A stretch of DNA of 64,000 bases, taken from positions 82,926 to 146,925 of the forward strand of contig CAYXAA010000009.1 of NCBI GenBank assembly GCA_964462985.1. Direction: 5' to 3'. The notes below the pieces were generated by a model. The model had not been told where the DNA came from. It did no database searches and saw only the letters and a program-made list of their open reading frames with translations. This document shows, piece after piece, positions 33,871-43,105 of the stretch. How positions within the stretch are numbered: position 1 is the stretch's first letter; the number at the start of each line of letters is the position of its first letter. The position numbers and the translations under genes were made by a program. This DNA comes from CAYXAA01 sp964462985 (GTDB taxonomy: Bacteria; Pseudomonadota; Alphaproteobacteria; Rhizobiales; Stappiaceae).

Positions 33871-36800
33871 AGCTCGGCATCGCAGGCGGCCTGACGCGCG
33901 TCTTCGTTGCGTCGCCCCTCACTCCCCTGTTCCTGCTTGCTTCCTTCGCGCTTGGTCTCATCGCTCTCGTCACGCTGCCGCGCGAAGAAGAGCCACAGAT
34001 CTCCGTCCCGATGGTCGATATCCATGTCGAGGCGAACGGATTGAAGGCGGAAGACGCCGTTAAGCTGATCACGGAGCCGTTGGAGACGATTATCAAGAGC
34101 ATTGACGGCGTCGAGCACGTCTATTCGCAGACCCGGGATGATGGTGCCCTGGTCACCGCACGCTTCCTGGTCGGAACCAGTGCCGACACCGCAGTGCTGC
34201 GCATTCATGACAAGGTGCGCGCCAATATGGATCGCATCCCCGTTGGTGTTCCCGAGCCACTGATCGTCGGCCGCGGCATCGACGACGTTGCCATCGTGGT
34301 AGTCACCCTGACCCCGAAGCCGGAGGCGTCCTCACGCTGGACAGCGAACGGGCTGACGCGGCTCGCACGTGAACTCCAGGTCGAGGTGGCAAAACTGCCG
34401 GATATCGGACTGACCTATATCGTCGGCGGACAGCCCGAGGAGCTTCGCATCGAGCCGGACCCGGAGAAGCTTTCACTCTATGGCATTACGTTGCAGCAAC
34501 TCGCCGCCAAGGTGGACGGCGCCAACCGTTCCTTTCAGGCCGGTTCTGTGCGCGAGGAGGGCGAGCAGCGGACCCTCGTGGCCGGCCAGACGCTCCAGAC
34601 GCTGAGTGAAATCGGCAACCTGCTTCTCACCGCACGCGACGGTCGGCCGGTTTACGTCCGCGACGTGGCCAGCGTCGTGCTCGCCACCGAGCCGAACGAG
34701 TCGCGCGTCAACGAAGTGCGAAAAACCGACGAGGGGCTGCAGCGCCTGCCTGCCGTCTCGCTGGCGATCGCCAAGCGGCCCGGGACAAACGCGGTCGTCA
34801 TCGCCGAAAACATCATGCATCGGCTCGAGCAGGTCCGAGGCCAGATCTTCCCTGAAAACATCGAAATGACGATCACCCGTGACTACGGAAAAAGTGCTGA
34901 CGAGAAGGCGAACGAGCTGCTCTTTCATCTCGGTCTCGCCACCGTCTCGATCGTGCTCCTGGTCGCGGTCTCGATCGGCTGGCGGGAGGCGCTGGTGGTC
35001 GCGGTCGTCATACCGACGACGATCCTGCTGACGCTTTTTGCTTCCCGGATCATGGGCTATACGCTGAATCGCGTCAGCCTGTTCGCCCTCATCTTCTCGA
35101 TCGGTATCCTGGTCGACGATGCCATCGTCGTGATCGAGAACATCGCGCGACACTGGGCGATGAGGGACGACCGGAGCCGGACTCAGGCTGCGATCGAGGC
35201 AGTCGCAGAAGTGGGCAATCCGACCATCGTCGCAACCCTTACGGTGATCGCCGCGCTGCTGCCGATGCTCTTCGTGTCCGGGATGATGGGACCCTACATG
35301 AGCCCGATTCCGGTCAATGCCTCGGCAGCAATGCTGTTCTCCTTCTTCGTCGCCGTGATGCTGACGCCATGGCTGATGCTGAAGCTGGCGGGCGGCGAGG
35401 CGGGGGCGAGCCATGGCCATGGTGATAGGCATGGCGGTCGCCTCGGCCGGGCCTATGTCGCGGTGGCGCGGCCGATCCTGAGATCGCGTGCGCGTGCTTG
35501 GACCTTCCTACTGGTGGTTGGCCTTGTCACGATTGGTTCGCTCGGGCTGATCTACACAAGGGATGTAACGGTCAAGCTTCTGCCCTTCGACAACAAGACG
35601 GAACTGCAGGTGGTGGTCGACCTGCCGGAGGGCTCTTCGGTGGAGGCGACCGACCGCGTGCTGCAGCAGATCGTCGCCCGGCTGGCGGACGTGCCGGAGG
35701 TTGTCTCGTTCCAGACCTACGCGGGGACATCCGCGCCCTTCAATTTCAACGGTCTGGTTCGACACTACTACCTGCGTTCGTCACCTGAGCAGGGCGATGT
35801 ACAGGTCAACCTCCTGCCAAAGGGCGAGCGCGAGCGCAGCAGCCATGATGTCGCCCTGGCCATCCGCGAGCGCCTTAGCAGCCTTGACATACCCCCGGGG
35901 ACGGCTCTCAAGCTCGTCGAGCCGCCGCCGGGTCCACCGGTCATGGGCACGCTGCTTGCCGAAATTTACGGGCCAGATGCGGAAACGCGGCGCGCAGTGG
36001 CGACGAAAGTGCGCGAGACCTTCGACACCGTTCCCTTCATCGTCGACGTGGATGATTCCTTTGGCGTTCGACCAGTGCGGGTGCGGCTGCGAATCAATCA
36101 GGACAATCTTGAATATCACCGTGTGGAACAGGCCGATCTTTACGAGTCCGTTCGCTATCTCCATGCCGGCACCACGGTTGGCTACTCGCATCGCGGCATG
36201 GGGCGTCCGCCGATCCCGATCCGGATTGCCCTCGCCAAGGGCGAGAAGGTGGTGGGCGAGCGGACGCTTGCCACGCCGATTCCTGCCAATGCGCTGCCCG
36301 GCGAGCGCGACATCGTCGAACTGGGCGATGTGGTGACGGTGGTACGCGAGCCAGCGTCCTACCCCATCTTCCGTCGGAATGGACGCGCCGCCGAGATGGT
36401 CACGGCCGAACTCGCCGGTGCGTTCGAGGCCCCGGTCTATGGGATGCTGGCCGTTGCCGAGGCGATCGAGGTCGCGGACTGGAACGATGTGCCAAAGCCG
36501 ATCATCGCGCTCCACGGCCAGCCGGAGGACGAGTCCGTGCCAACCCTGCTGTGGGACGGAGAATGGGAGGTCACCTGGGTGACGTTCCGCGACATGGGCG
36601 CGGCGTTCATGGTGGCTATTCTCGGCATCTATATCCTGGTGGTGGCGCAGTTCGGCTCGTTCAAGCTGCCGTTGGTGATCCTGACGCCGATCCCACTCAC
36701 CTTCATCGGCATCATGGTCGGCCATTGGCTCTTCGGCGCCCCCTTCTCGGCCACCTCGATGATCGGCTTCATCGCGCTTGCCGGCATCATCGTGCGCAAC

Positions 36801-37133
36801 TCAATCCTTTTGGTGGATTTCATCCGCCATGCGCGCGCTGGGGAACGGCCTTTGGTTGAGGTGCTGCTCGAGGCCGGCGCCATCCGGTTCAAGCCGATCC
36901 TGCTCACCGCGGTTGCGGCCATGATCGGCGCCGCGGTGATCCTGACGGACCCGATCTTTCAGGGCCTTGCCATCTCGCTGCTGTTTGGCCTTGCCTCGTC
37001 GACGGTGCTGACCGTGCTTGTCATTCCCGCTATCTATGTTGCGCTAAGAGGCGTCGGCAGCGACGCCCCCGGGATGCCGAACCAACCGTCCTCGCACGTG
37101 GATGCGGCCCACCCCACCACCGCGCCCACCTGA
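33867..37133 (+). CDS. RND-family efflux pump, inner-membrane subunit (HAE1/AcrB type)
   Basis: A 1088-residue proton-driven pump with two large periplasmic loops and about twelve transmembrane helices. Visible features include an N-terminal helix, the TM4 block FSIGILVDDAIVVIENIARHW with the proton-relay Asp pair, the PTIVATLTVIAALLPMLFVSG segment and the C-terminal IGFIALAGIIVRNSILLVDFIRHA repeat. The substrate is unknown; sequence alone does not distinguish HAE1 drug pumps from metal RND pumps. A short His-rich loop near residues 515-525 (SHGHGDRHGG) may bind metal. Context suggests control by the BigR-like regulator. Confidence 0.9.
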   Translation: MKLGIAGGLTRVFVASPLTPLFLLASFALGLIALVTLPREEEPQISVPMVDIHVEANGLKAEDAVKLITEPLETIIKSIDGVEHVYSQTRDDGALVTARFLVGTSADTAVLRIHDKVRANMDRIPVGVPEPLIVGRGIDDVAIVVVTLTPKPEASSRWTANGLTRLARELQVEVAKLPDIGLTYIVGGQPEELRIEPDPEKLSLYGITLQQLAAKVDGANRSFQAGSVREEGEQRTLVAGQTLQTLSEIGNLLLTARDGRPVYVRDVASVVLATEPNESRVNEVRKTDEGLQRLPAVSLAIAKRPGTNAVVIAENIMHRLEQVRGQIFPENIEMTITRDYGKSADEKANELLFHLGLATVSIVLLVAVSIGWREALVVAVVIPTTILLTLFASRIMGYTLNRVSLFALIFSIGILVDDAIVVIENIARHWAMRDDRSRTQAAIEAVAEVGNPTIVATLTVIAALLPMLFVSGMMGPYMSPIPVNASAAMLFSFFVAVMLTPWLMLKLAGGEAGASHGHGDRHGGRLGRAYVAVARPILRSRARAWTFLLVVGLVTIGSLGLIYTRDVTVKLLPFDNKTELQVVVDLPEGSSVEATDRVLQQIVARLADVPEVVSFQTYAGTSAPFNFNGLVRHYYLRSSPEQGDVQVNLLPKGERERSSHDVALAIRERLSSLDIPPGTALKLVEPPPGPPVMGTLLAEIYGPDAETRRAVATKVRETFDTVPFIVDVDDSFGVRPVRVRLRINQDNLEYHRVEQADLYESVRYLHAGTTVGYSHRGMGRPPIPIRIALAKGEKVVGERTLATPIPANALPGERDIVELGDVVTVVREPASYPIFRRNGRAAEMVTAELAGAFEAPVYGMLAVAEAIEVADWNDVPKPIIALHGQPEDESVPTLLWDGEWEVTWVTFRDMGAAFMVAILGIYILVVAQFGSFKLPLVILTPIPLTFIGIMVGHWLFGAPFSATSMIGFIALAGIIVRNSILLVDFIRHARAGERPLVEVLLEAGAIRFKPILLTAVAAMIGAAVILTDPIFQGLAISLLFGLASSTVLTVLVIPAIYVALRGVGSDAPGMPNQPSSHVDAAHPTTAPT

Positions 37134-37332
37134 TCCGGAGGGCGGCGACGGGCTTGGTCCAATCCAAAACCATAAAGCTGGCTTTTGCGGCGCTTCGATC
37201 GATGCTGGCGTGCTCGCCGAGCGATCGCTGAAAGGCATTGAATGCTCTCGCCGCAGGTCGAGAGGCGGGGCCCGAAGACGGCAAGATCCTGCGGGCGAAC
37301 TAAGAGATGACCTAGAGGGATAAAGAGAAAAT

Positions 37333-37408
<76 letters not shown>

Positions 37409-37504
37409 GGTGTCGGTCGCGCTCTTGACGAGGGAGACCGGAGCCGCGGTGATCGGCGACGCCAATGCCTTCCTGGCTGAGCGTCCGAGCACCGTGGTGC
37501 GCGC

Positions 37505-37533
37505 TATATATCGGGCCGGTTGGGCGCTGACAA
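37505..37533 (-). promoter_or_regulatory. Promoter candidate for tRNA-Lys
   Basis: On the minus strand TTGTCA (37533-37528) and TATATA (37510-37505) are 17 bases apart, roughly 97 bases before the tRNA 5' end. The match to consensus is strong; the remaining sequence up to 37640 shows no gene. Confidence 0.55.
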
Positions 37534-37643
37534 GAGCAGCCTTCGATCTTTTTCCGCGGCTCGGCAGGACGCGGGTCGCCTGTTCAGGGGCGCAACTTCC
37601 GCAAAGCGGTGGTCGGTGCAGCGAAATTTCCTGACATTTGCGC

Positions 37644-37672
37644 TTGACCGGCATCGGTGCCGCGTCTAGGTT
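37644..37672 (+). promoter_or_regulatory. Sigma-70-like promoter for the ilvB leader transcript
   Basis: TTGACC (37644-37649) and TAGGTT (37667-37672) are separated by 17 bases, about 75 bases before the leader peptide start. Confidence 0.5.
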
Positions 37673-37752
37673 TCCGGCAACCTTCGTGTGCGGCCCGCGC
37701 GGCGGAGGGGACCTACATCCCGAACGTGAACCCGCGTGACACAGAGGGTGCC

Positions 37753-37815
37753 GTGATCCGCTCGATCGCCACGCTGATCCTTATCGTACGAAGGCGCGCT
37801 GCCGGAGCGGGATAG
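37753..37815 (+). CDS. ilvB leader peptide (branched-chain-codon rich)
   Basis: A 20-residue frame from GTG 37753 to TAG 37813-37815 reads MIRSIATLILIVRRRAAGAG. Six of its first 12 residues are Ile, Leu or Val, as in attenuators of branched-chain amino acid operons. AGAGG lies about five bases upstream. An in-frame GTG nine codons earlier is possible. Ribosome stalling at the Ile/Leu/Val cluster (residues 8-12) would influence the hairpins at 37793-37867. Its product probably has no independent role. Confidence 0.78.
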   Translation: MIRSIATLILIVRRRAAGAG

Positions 37816-37867
37816 TCCCGTTTCGACCGGTTCAGCGCGCGCCAGGCCTCCTCGGGGGCCTTTTTTT
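37793..37867 (+). terminator. ilvB attenuator: alternative stem and intrinsic terminator
   Basis: CGCGCTG (37795-37801) can pair with CAGCGCG (37833-37839), enclosing a small CGGGA/TCCCG hairpin. Downstream AGGCC (37844-37848) pairs with GGCCT (37857-37861), with CC/GG pairs extending inward, followed by seven T residues (37861-37867): a classical intrinsic terminator located before ilvB. With the leader peptide this forms a typical amino acid attenuator. Confidence 0.8.
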
Positions 37868-37940
37868 ATACCCAACGCCCCGAAATGCACTCACCACCGG
37901 TCAGAGCCTCGAGCAAGACCGGGCAGCCAAGGAAAGAACG

Positions 37941-39707
37941 ATGAAACGGGAGATGACAGGCGCCGAAATGGTGCTGCAAGCCTTGAAGGACCAGGGTGTC
38001 CAACACGTCTTCGGCTACCCCGGCGGCGCCGTGCTTCCGATCTATGACGAGATCATCCAGCAGGATGACGTCTCCCATATCCTGGTGCGGCATGAGCAGG
38101 GCGCCGGTCATGCGGCCGAGGGCTATGCCCGCTCGACCGGCAAGCCGGGCGTCGTTCTTGTCACCTCGGGTCCCGGCGCCACCAACATGGTCACCGCGCT
38201 GACCGATGCGATGATGGATTCGATTCCGCTGGTCTGCATCACCGGTCAGGTTCCGACCCACCTGATCGGCAACGACGCATTCCAGGAATGCGACACCGTT
38301 GGCATTACGAGGCCGTGCACCAAGCACAATTGGCTGGTAAAGCGGATCGAGGATCTGCCGCGTATCCTGCACGAGGCGTTTTACGTCGCGACCACGGGGC
38401 GCCCGGGACCGGTCGTCGTCGACATTCCCAAAGACATTCAGTTCGCCACCGGCGAATACGAGGGGCCGAAGAACATTGCCCACAAGAGCTACCGTCCTCG
38501 GCTGAAGGGCGACTTGGCGGCGATCCGGCGCGCGGCCGAATTGATCGCCGGAGCAAAGCGGCCGGTGCTCTACACCGGCGGTGGCGTCGTCAACTCCGGC
38601 GCCGCAGCGACGCAGCTGCTGCGGGAATTCGTCGAACTGACCGGCGTTCCGATCACGTCCACCCTGATGGGCCTCGGCGCCTATCCGGCCTCCGGCAGCT
38701 GCTGGCTCGGCATGCTGGGCATGCACGGCACCTACGAGGCCAACATGGCGATGCATGACTGCGACGTCATGGTCTGCATCGGCGCCCGGTTCGACGACCG
38801 CATCACCGGGCGCACCGATGCCTTTTCGCCAAATTCGGTGAAGGTTCATATCGATATCGACCCGTCGTCGATCAACAAGACCATCTCAGTCGATGTCCCG
38901 ATCGTCGGAGATGTTGCCCACGTCCTGGAGGATCTCGTCAGGATCTGGAGAACATCGTCGCTCTCCGTCGACAAGAATGCGCTCAAAACCTGGTGGATGC
39001 AGATCGAGGCCTGGCGCGCCCGCAAGTCCCTGGCCTATCGCCGGTCGAATGACTTCATCATGCCGCAATATGCGATTGAGCGGCTGCACGCTGCGACCAA
39101 GGGCCGCGAAACCTATATCTCGACGGAAGTCGGCCAACATCAGATGTGGGCCGCCCAGTTTTTCGGCTTCGAGGAGCCGAACCACTGGCTTACGTCCGGG
39201 GGGCTCGGCACAATGGGCTACGGCCTGCCAGCGGCGATCGGGGCCCAAGTCGCCCATCCCGACGCCCTGTGCGTTGACATCGCCGGCGATGCATCCATCC
39301 TCATGAACATTCAGGAGCTTTCGACCGCGGTCCAGTTCGGGCTGCCGGTCAAGATTTTCATCCTCAACAACCAGTACATGGGCATGGTGCGGCAGTGGCA
39401 GCAGCTGCTGCACGGCAACCGGCTGTCGCATTCCTACATGGACAGCCTGCCGGACTTCGTGAAGCTGGCGGAAGCCTACGGCGGCCACGGCATCCGGGTC
39501 GAGAAGCCCGACGAGCTCGACGACGCCATCGCCGAGATGATCGCGACCCCGAAGCCCGTGCTGTTCGACTGCCGGGTGGCCAACCTCGCCAACTGCTTCC
39601 CGATGATTCCGTCCGGCAAGGCGCACAACGAGATGTTGTTGCCCGACGAGGCCGACGACGAGGCAGTGGCAAATGCAATCGATGCCGAGGGCAAGGCGCT
39701 GGTTTAG
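37941..39707 (+). CDS. ilvB: Acetolactate synthase large subunit
   Basis: IlvB is the catalytic thiamine-diphosphate and FAD enzyme forming acetolactate from pyruvate. The 588-residue protein shows VFGYPGGAVLPIYDEI, the catalytic Glu region RHEQGAGHAAEGYARSTGKP, GPGATNMVTALTDA, and the TPP motif CVDIAGDASILMNIQELS followed by IFILNNQYMGMVRQWQ. GGAAAG precedes the ATG. It lies behind a leader peptide and terminator, and ilvN follows about 100 bases downstream, together forming the holoenzyme. Feedback control by valine is expected through ilvN. Confidence 0.96.
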   Translation: MKREMTGAEMVLQALKDQGVQHVFGYPGGAVLPIYDEIIQQDDVSHILVRHEQGAGHAAEGYARSTGKPGVVLVTSGPGATNMVTALTDAMMDSIPLVCITGQVPTHLIGNDAFQECDTVGITRPCTKHNWLVKRIEDLPRILHEAFYVATTGRPGPVVVDIPKDIQFATGEYEGPKNIAHKSYRPRLKGDLAAIRRAAELIAGAKRPVLYTGGGVVNSGAAATQLLREFVELTGVPITSTLMGLGAYPASGSCWLGMLGMHGTYEANMAMHDCDVMVCIGARFDDRITGRTDAFSPNSVKVHIDIDPSSINKTISVDVPIVGDVAHVLEDLVRIWRTSSLSVDKNALKTWWMQIEAWRARKSLAYRRSNDFIMPQYAIERLHAATKGRETYISTEVGQHQMWAAQFFGFEEPNHWLTSGGLGTMGYGLPAAIGAQVAHPDALCVDIAGDASILMNIQELSTAVQFGLPVKIFILNNQYMGMVRQWQQLLHGNRLSHSYMDSLPDFVKLAEAYGGHGIRVEKPDELDDAIAEMIATPKPVLFDCRVANLANCFPMIPSGKAHNEMLLPDEADDEAVANAIDAEGKALV

Positions 39708-39810
39708 GGATTGCGACATCCCGGCGCCGAGGCTCCGCACAGCGGCCGGGATGGGCTGTCCGATTATTCTGCTGATTGACCATGACCTTCTGAGCGAGAG
39801 ATCCGCCCAC

Positions 39811-40383
39811 ATGAACGCACAGAACCTCGACGCCCCCTCGGCCTACTTCATGGCGCCGGTCAGCGACGTCGAAGAGACCCACACCCTGTCAGTGCTGGTC
39901 GACAACGAGCCCGGCGTCCTTGCCCGGGTGGTCGGCCTGTTCTCCGGCCGCGGCTATAACATCGACAGCCTGACCGTATCGGAGACCGAGCACGAGAAAC
40001 ACCTCTCCCGGATCACGATCGTGACGACGGGAACTGCGATGGTGATCGACCAGATCCGGCATCAACTAGAACGGCTGGTTCCGGTCCATCGTGTCACCGA
40101 CCTGACCGTGCAGGCGAGGCTCGCCCGGCAGGAGAAGCCGCTGGAACGCGAACTGGCGCTCGTCAAGGTGGTTGGTGCTGGCGAAAAGCGGCTGGAGGCA
40201 CTGCGCCTCGCCGATGCCTTCCGCGCCACGGTGATCGACGCCACCACCGAGCATTTCGTGTTCGAGATCACCGGGCGCACCAACAGGATCGAGCAGTTCA
40301 TCGCGATCATGGGACCGCTCGGCCTCGTCGAGGTGTCACGCTCCGGCGTCGCGGCGCTGCAGCGCGGGCCGGAAGGGCTCTGA
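39811..40383 (+). CDS. ilvN: Acetolactate synthase small (regulatory) subunit
   Basis: A 190-residue regulatory subunit with an N-terminal ACT domain (THTLSVLVDNEPGVLARVVGLFSGRGYNIDSLTV) and the C-terminal ALS domain (ERELALVKVVGAGEKRLEALRLADAFRATVIDA, ITGRTNRIEQFIAIM). It binds valine and related effectors and activates IlvB. The ATG at 39811 was chosen because the family N-terminus starts around there; the frame is open upstream into ilvB. Placement directly after ilvB is standard. Confidence 0.95.
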   Translation: MNAQNLDAPSAYFMAPVSDVEETHTLSVLVDNEPGVLARVVGLFSGRGYNIDSLTVSETEHEKHLSRITIVTTGTAMVIDQIRHQLERLVPVHRVTDLTVQARLARQEKPLERELALVKVVGAGEKRLEALRLADAFRATVIDATTEHFVFEITGRTNRIEQFIAIMGPLGLVEVSRSGVAALQRGPEGL

Positions 40384-40386
40384 CTG

Positions 40387-41142
40387 ATGGCCGGCGCGTC
40401 CAAGCTCTCCGTTAACGTCAACGCCGTGGCGATGCTGAGAAACCGGCGCGACCTGCCATGGCCGAGCGTGGTCGGCATGGCGCGGATCGCGCTCGCCGCC
40501 GGTGCGAAGGGGATCACGGTCCACCCGCGTCCGGACGAGCGTCACATCCGCAAGACCGACGTCGCAGAGCTGGCGGCGCTGATCCGGGACGAGTTCCCGG
40601 ACAAGGAACTGTGCCTGGAGGGTTATCCGAGCCCGGACTTCCTCGACCTCGTCGAGCGTCACCGCCCCGCGCAGGTGCTCTATGTTCCCGACGATCCGGC
40701 GCAGCTCACATCTGACCACGGCTGGGACCTTGCCCGTCACGGGGCGCTGGTTCAGGCCGTGACGAAACAGACCAAGGCGTGGGACGTGCGGGTCTCGCTG
40801 TTCCTCAATGCTGATGCGACCACCCCCCCGCTCGCCGCCGAACTCGGCGCCGAGCGTATCGAGATCTACACCGGACCCTACGGCGCCTGCCACAGTGACC
40901 CGGATGCGGCCGCCCGCGAGCTCGACAAGGTGGTGGCGACGGCGGAGGCGGCTCGTGCCGCCGGCCTCGGTGTCAACGCCGGCCACGACCTCACGCTCGA
41001 CAACCTGCCACCGCTGGTCGCCAGGATTCCGTACCTGCGCGAGGTCTCGATCGGCCATGGGTTCACTGCCGATGCATTGATCTACGGTTTTGCCGAGGCG
41101 GTGCGGCTATATCGCAAGGCGTTGGGTGAGGTACCCGACTGA
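40387..41142 (+). CDS. pdxJ: Pyridoxine 5'-phosphate synthase
   Basis: PdxJ forms pyridoxine phosphate from 1-deoxyxylulose 5-phosphate and amino-acetone phosphate. The 251-residue TIM-barrel protein has LSVNVNAVAMLRNRRDLPWPS, GITVHPRPDERHIR, NLEGYPSPDFL-like ELCLEGYPSPDFLDLV, and the C-terminal GVNAGHDLTLDNL and EVSIGHGFTADAL segments, all characteristic. It starts three bases after ilvN and is probably in the same transcript. The pairing has no direct metabolic link, although many branched-chain enzymes need PLP-dependent transaminases. Confidence 0.95.
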   Translation: MAGASKLSVNVNAVAMLRNRRDLPWPSVVGMARIALAAGAKGITVHPRPDERHIRKTDVAELAALIRDEFPDKELCLEGYPSPDFLDLVERHRPAQVLYVPDDPAQLTSDHGWDLARHGALVQAVTKQTKAWDVRVSLFLNADATTPPLAAELGAERIEIYTGPYGACHSDPDAAARELDKVVATAEAARAAGLGVNAGHDLTLDNLPPLVARIPYLREVSIGHGFTADALIYGFAEAVRLYRKALGEVPD

Positions 41143-41267
41143 GTTAAAGTGCCTTCTGCAAGTATTGAGGCGGAGTGGAACACTCTGTCGCCCTATACGT
41201 TTCACAATTGTGCGCGAAGATACTACGCAAGCTGCGATGGCGGGGGCTCTGATCCTGGAGACGTGCC

Positions 41268-42155
41268 ATGAGCATCAAGCGAATCCTGGTCCCGGTGCCC
41301 GATACCATCAACCCGCAGCCGGAGATCGACCTGGCGCTTTCCGCCGCAACGTTTCTCGAAGCTCACGTCGAGGCGGATTTCATCTGGAATTCACCTCCGG
41401 CAATGACCCCGACGGTCGGTTACGCGTCCAGCCCGCGGATGGGGCAGCTGTCGGCTGACGTGGCGGCGCCGGCACTCCATGAGACGCGGGAGCGGCAGGC
41501 GGGCGAAATTCGGGAGCGGTTCGTGCGTGCCTGCGGGATTGCCCAGGTGCCGCTGGTCGACCCAGGCATGACGATCGACACCATGCCGAGTGCCCGGTGG
41601 CGCGAGACGGAGGGGCGGTACGCCGCCGTCACCGCCGAGAGAGCGGCTGCGTTCGACCTCATCGTTGCCGGCAGTGGGGCGGTCGGGCGGTCGCTGATGG
41701 AGGTCGCTGAAACCGCGCTGCTGGAAGCCGGTCGTCCGGTGCTGCTGACGCCGCTCAGCGAGCGGCAGGAGCGTAGTCTCAGCGATTCGCCGATGATTGC
41801 CTGGGAGGATAGCCCGCAATGCTGGCGGGCGGTCACCGCATCGGTGCCCTTTCTGCAGCGCGCAACATCCGTCCAGATCATCAGCATCGGCAAAAATGGT
41901 GCCTCCGCGCAGCGGTCCCTCGACGAAGTCGTTGACTACCTCGCCTGCCACGGCATCGCCGCGACAGCGCGGCACGTCGATCCGCATTCGCTTTCGATCG
42001 GCGAAGCGCTGCTCGCTGAGGCATCCGAGCAGAATGCCGGCCTCCTGGTGATGGGCGCCTATTCGCACAGCCGGCTGCGGGAAATGCTGCTCGGCGGTGC
42101 CACTCGCCATGTGCTCGCCAACACGGCCGCGACACCTGTGCTGATGATGCACTGA
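41268..42155 (+). CDS. Universal stress protein, two-domain UspA family
   Basis: A 295-residue protein with two UspA-like units. The first starts with IKRILVPVPDTINPQPEIDLALSAATFL, the second ends with the nucleotide-binding signature LLVMGAYSHSRLREMLLGGATRHVLANTAATPVLMMH, which contains the G-x2-G-x9-G(S/T)-type region. Universal stress proteins bind ATP or act as stress-responsive partners, with precise roles mostly unknown. A purine-rich GGAGACGTGCC sequence precedes the ATG. It is followed by a strong intrinsic terminator and seems monocistronic. Confidence 0.88.
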   Translation: MSIKRILVPVPDTINPQPEIDLALSAATFLEAHVEADFIWNSPPAMTPTVGYASSPRMGQLSADVAAPALHETRERQAGEIRERFVRACGIAQVPLVDPGMTIDTMPSARWRETEGRYAAVTAERAAAFDLIVAGSGAVGRSLMEVAETALLEAGRPVLLTPLSERQERSLSDSPMIAWEDSPQCWRAVTASVPFLQRATSVQIISIGKNGASAQRSLDEVVDYLACHGIAATARHVDPHSLSIGEALLAEASEQNAGLLVMGAYSHSRLREMLLGGATRHVLANTAATPVLMMH

Positions 42156-42224
42156 CGCAAGCCTGCTTTGGAACGGCATCGGTTCGCGCGGGGAAGAGAG
42201 GAAGCTTGTCCGTGCGAACTCGGA

Positions 42225-42261
42225 CCCCGGCCCGCCTGGTGCGGGCCGGGGTTTTCCTTTT
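42225..42261 (+). terminator. Intrinsic terminator after universal stress protein gene
   Basis: CCCCGGCCCG (42225-42234) pairs perfectly with CGGGCCGGGG (42242-42251) around a seven-base loop and is followed by TTTTCCTTTT. This is the clearest terminator of the window after the ilvB attenuator. Confidence 0.85.
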
Positions 42262-42349
42262 GAATCGGCGCCGCAGCGATATCGGGCCCGCCCAAACCCG
42301 GTCGCTGGCCGGTTGCCAATAGCGGGTCTGACCGGCGTCTGCCGAGAGT

Positions 42350-43105
42350 CTACTTCCCGCGCAGCGGCGGCCCGTAGAGTGCTCTTGCCCCGGCGATGTC
42401 GCCGGCCTGGGGGCCACGAAAATTCTCTGAGTACTTGAAGAACATCAGGAGCCCGGGCCGGTTGTAATGGTCGAGCCCGATGGCATGGCCGATCTCGTGG
42501 GCGAGCGTGTAGCGCAGGTCGTAGGCGCCGGCCGGCCCGCCGAAGCCGATCTTCCAATGGTGAAGCGGATTGAGGCACACCGCCGATCGGACGATCGGAC
42601 TAACCGGGACCGGTCCGGTCCGCTCGCCGGGCGCCGCTGCGTCGTCGTCGCCACCGAGACCACGGCCGCCGCCGCGTCCGGTCATGGCCATTGCCGGACG
42701 CGGATGGACGTTGGCGAAGGCATAGCCATGGGGGCGGGAAAGGGCGCCGATCAGGATATCCGCATCGCCCGGCGTGGCAGCCTCTTCGAAGGTGAGGCCG
42801 GCCGCTTGTTCCCAGAGACGGAACGCCGCAGCGGCCTCACGCTCGATTGCCTCGAGCGATAGCCCCGACCGAGCCGCGAGTGCATCGAGAGGGACCATGT
42901 CGCGACAGTTGCGCGCGGCCGCGTCGTGGACCTTCGCCGTGACGAAGGCATAGCGGATGTGCGCCGGCGCGCCGAGGCGCGGAGCGCCCCACTTGACCTG
43001 ACGGCCCTCGAGCCTGAGCAGGTGAAAGTCGTCTTCGGCGCCGGCGGCGGGCGCGGCGAGACTGAGGCTTGCGAGCAGGGCGGCGAGTAGGATCTTGAGA
43101 GGCAA
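42350..43105 (-). CDS. Secreted matrixin-type metalloprotease
   Basis: A 251-residue zinc metalloprotease with signal peptide (MPLKILLAALLASLSLAAPAAGA). The active-site motif THE(I)GHAIGLDH is visible as LAHEIGHAIGLDH near residue 210, followed by the Met-turn area GLLMFFKYS. This is the M10/matrixin pattern of zinc-dependent proteases. A classical cysteine-switch propeptide is absent; the only early Cys is in AARNCRD. A Gly/Asp-rich insert (about residues 140-165) may bind calcium. The start is uncertain: TTG 43105 has no clear ribosome-binding site. Substrate unknown. Confidence 0.8.
   Translation of the reverse strand: MPLKILLAALLASLSLAAPAAGAEDDFHLLRLEGRQVKWGAPRLGAPAHIRYAFVTAKVHDAAARNCRDMVPLDALAARSGLSLEAIEREAAAAFRLWEQAAGLTFEEAATPGDADILIGALSRPHGYAFANVHPRPAMAMTGRGGGRGLGGDDDAAAPGERTGPVPVSPIVRSAVCLNPLHHWKIGFGGPAGAYDLRYTLAHEIGHAIGLDHYNRPGLLMFFKYSENFRGPQAGDIAGARALYGPPLRGK

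Noticed and set aside
37410..37634. 74-codon frame between tRNA-Lys and the ilvB leader
   Set aside because: It overlaps the tRNA promoter candidate, has no ribosome-binding site and no recognisable domain.
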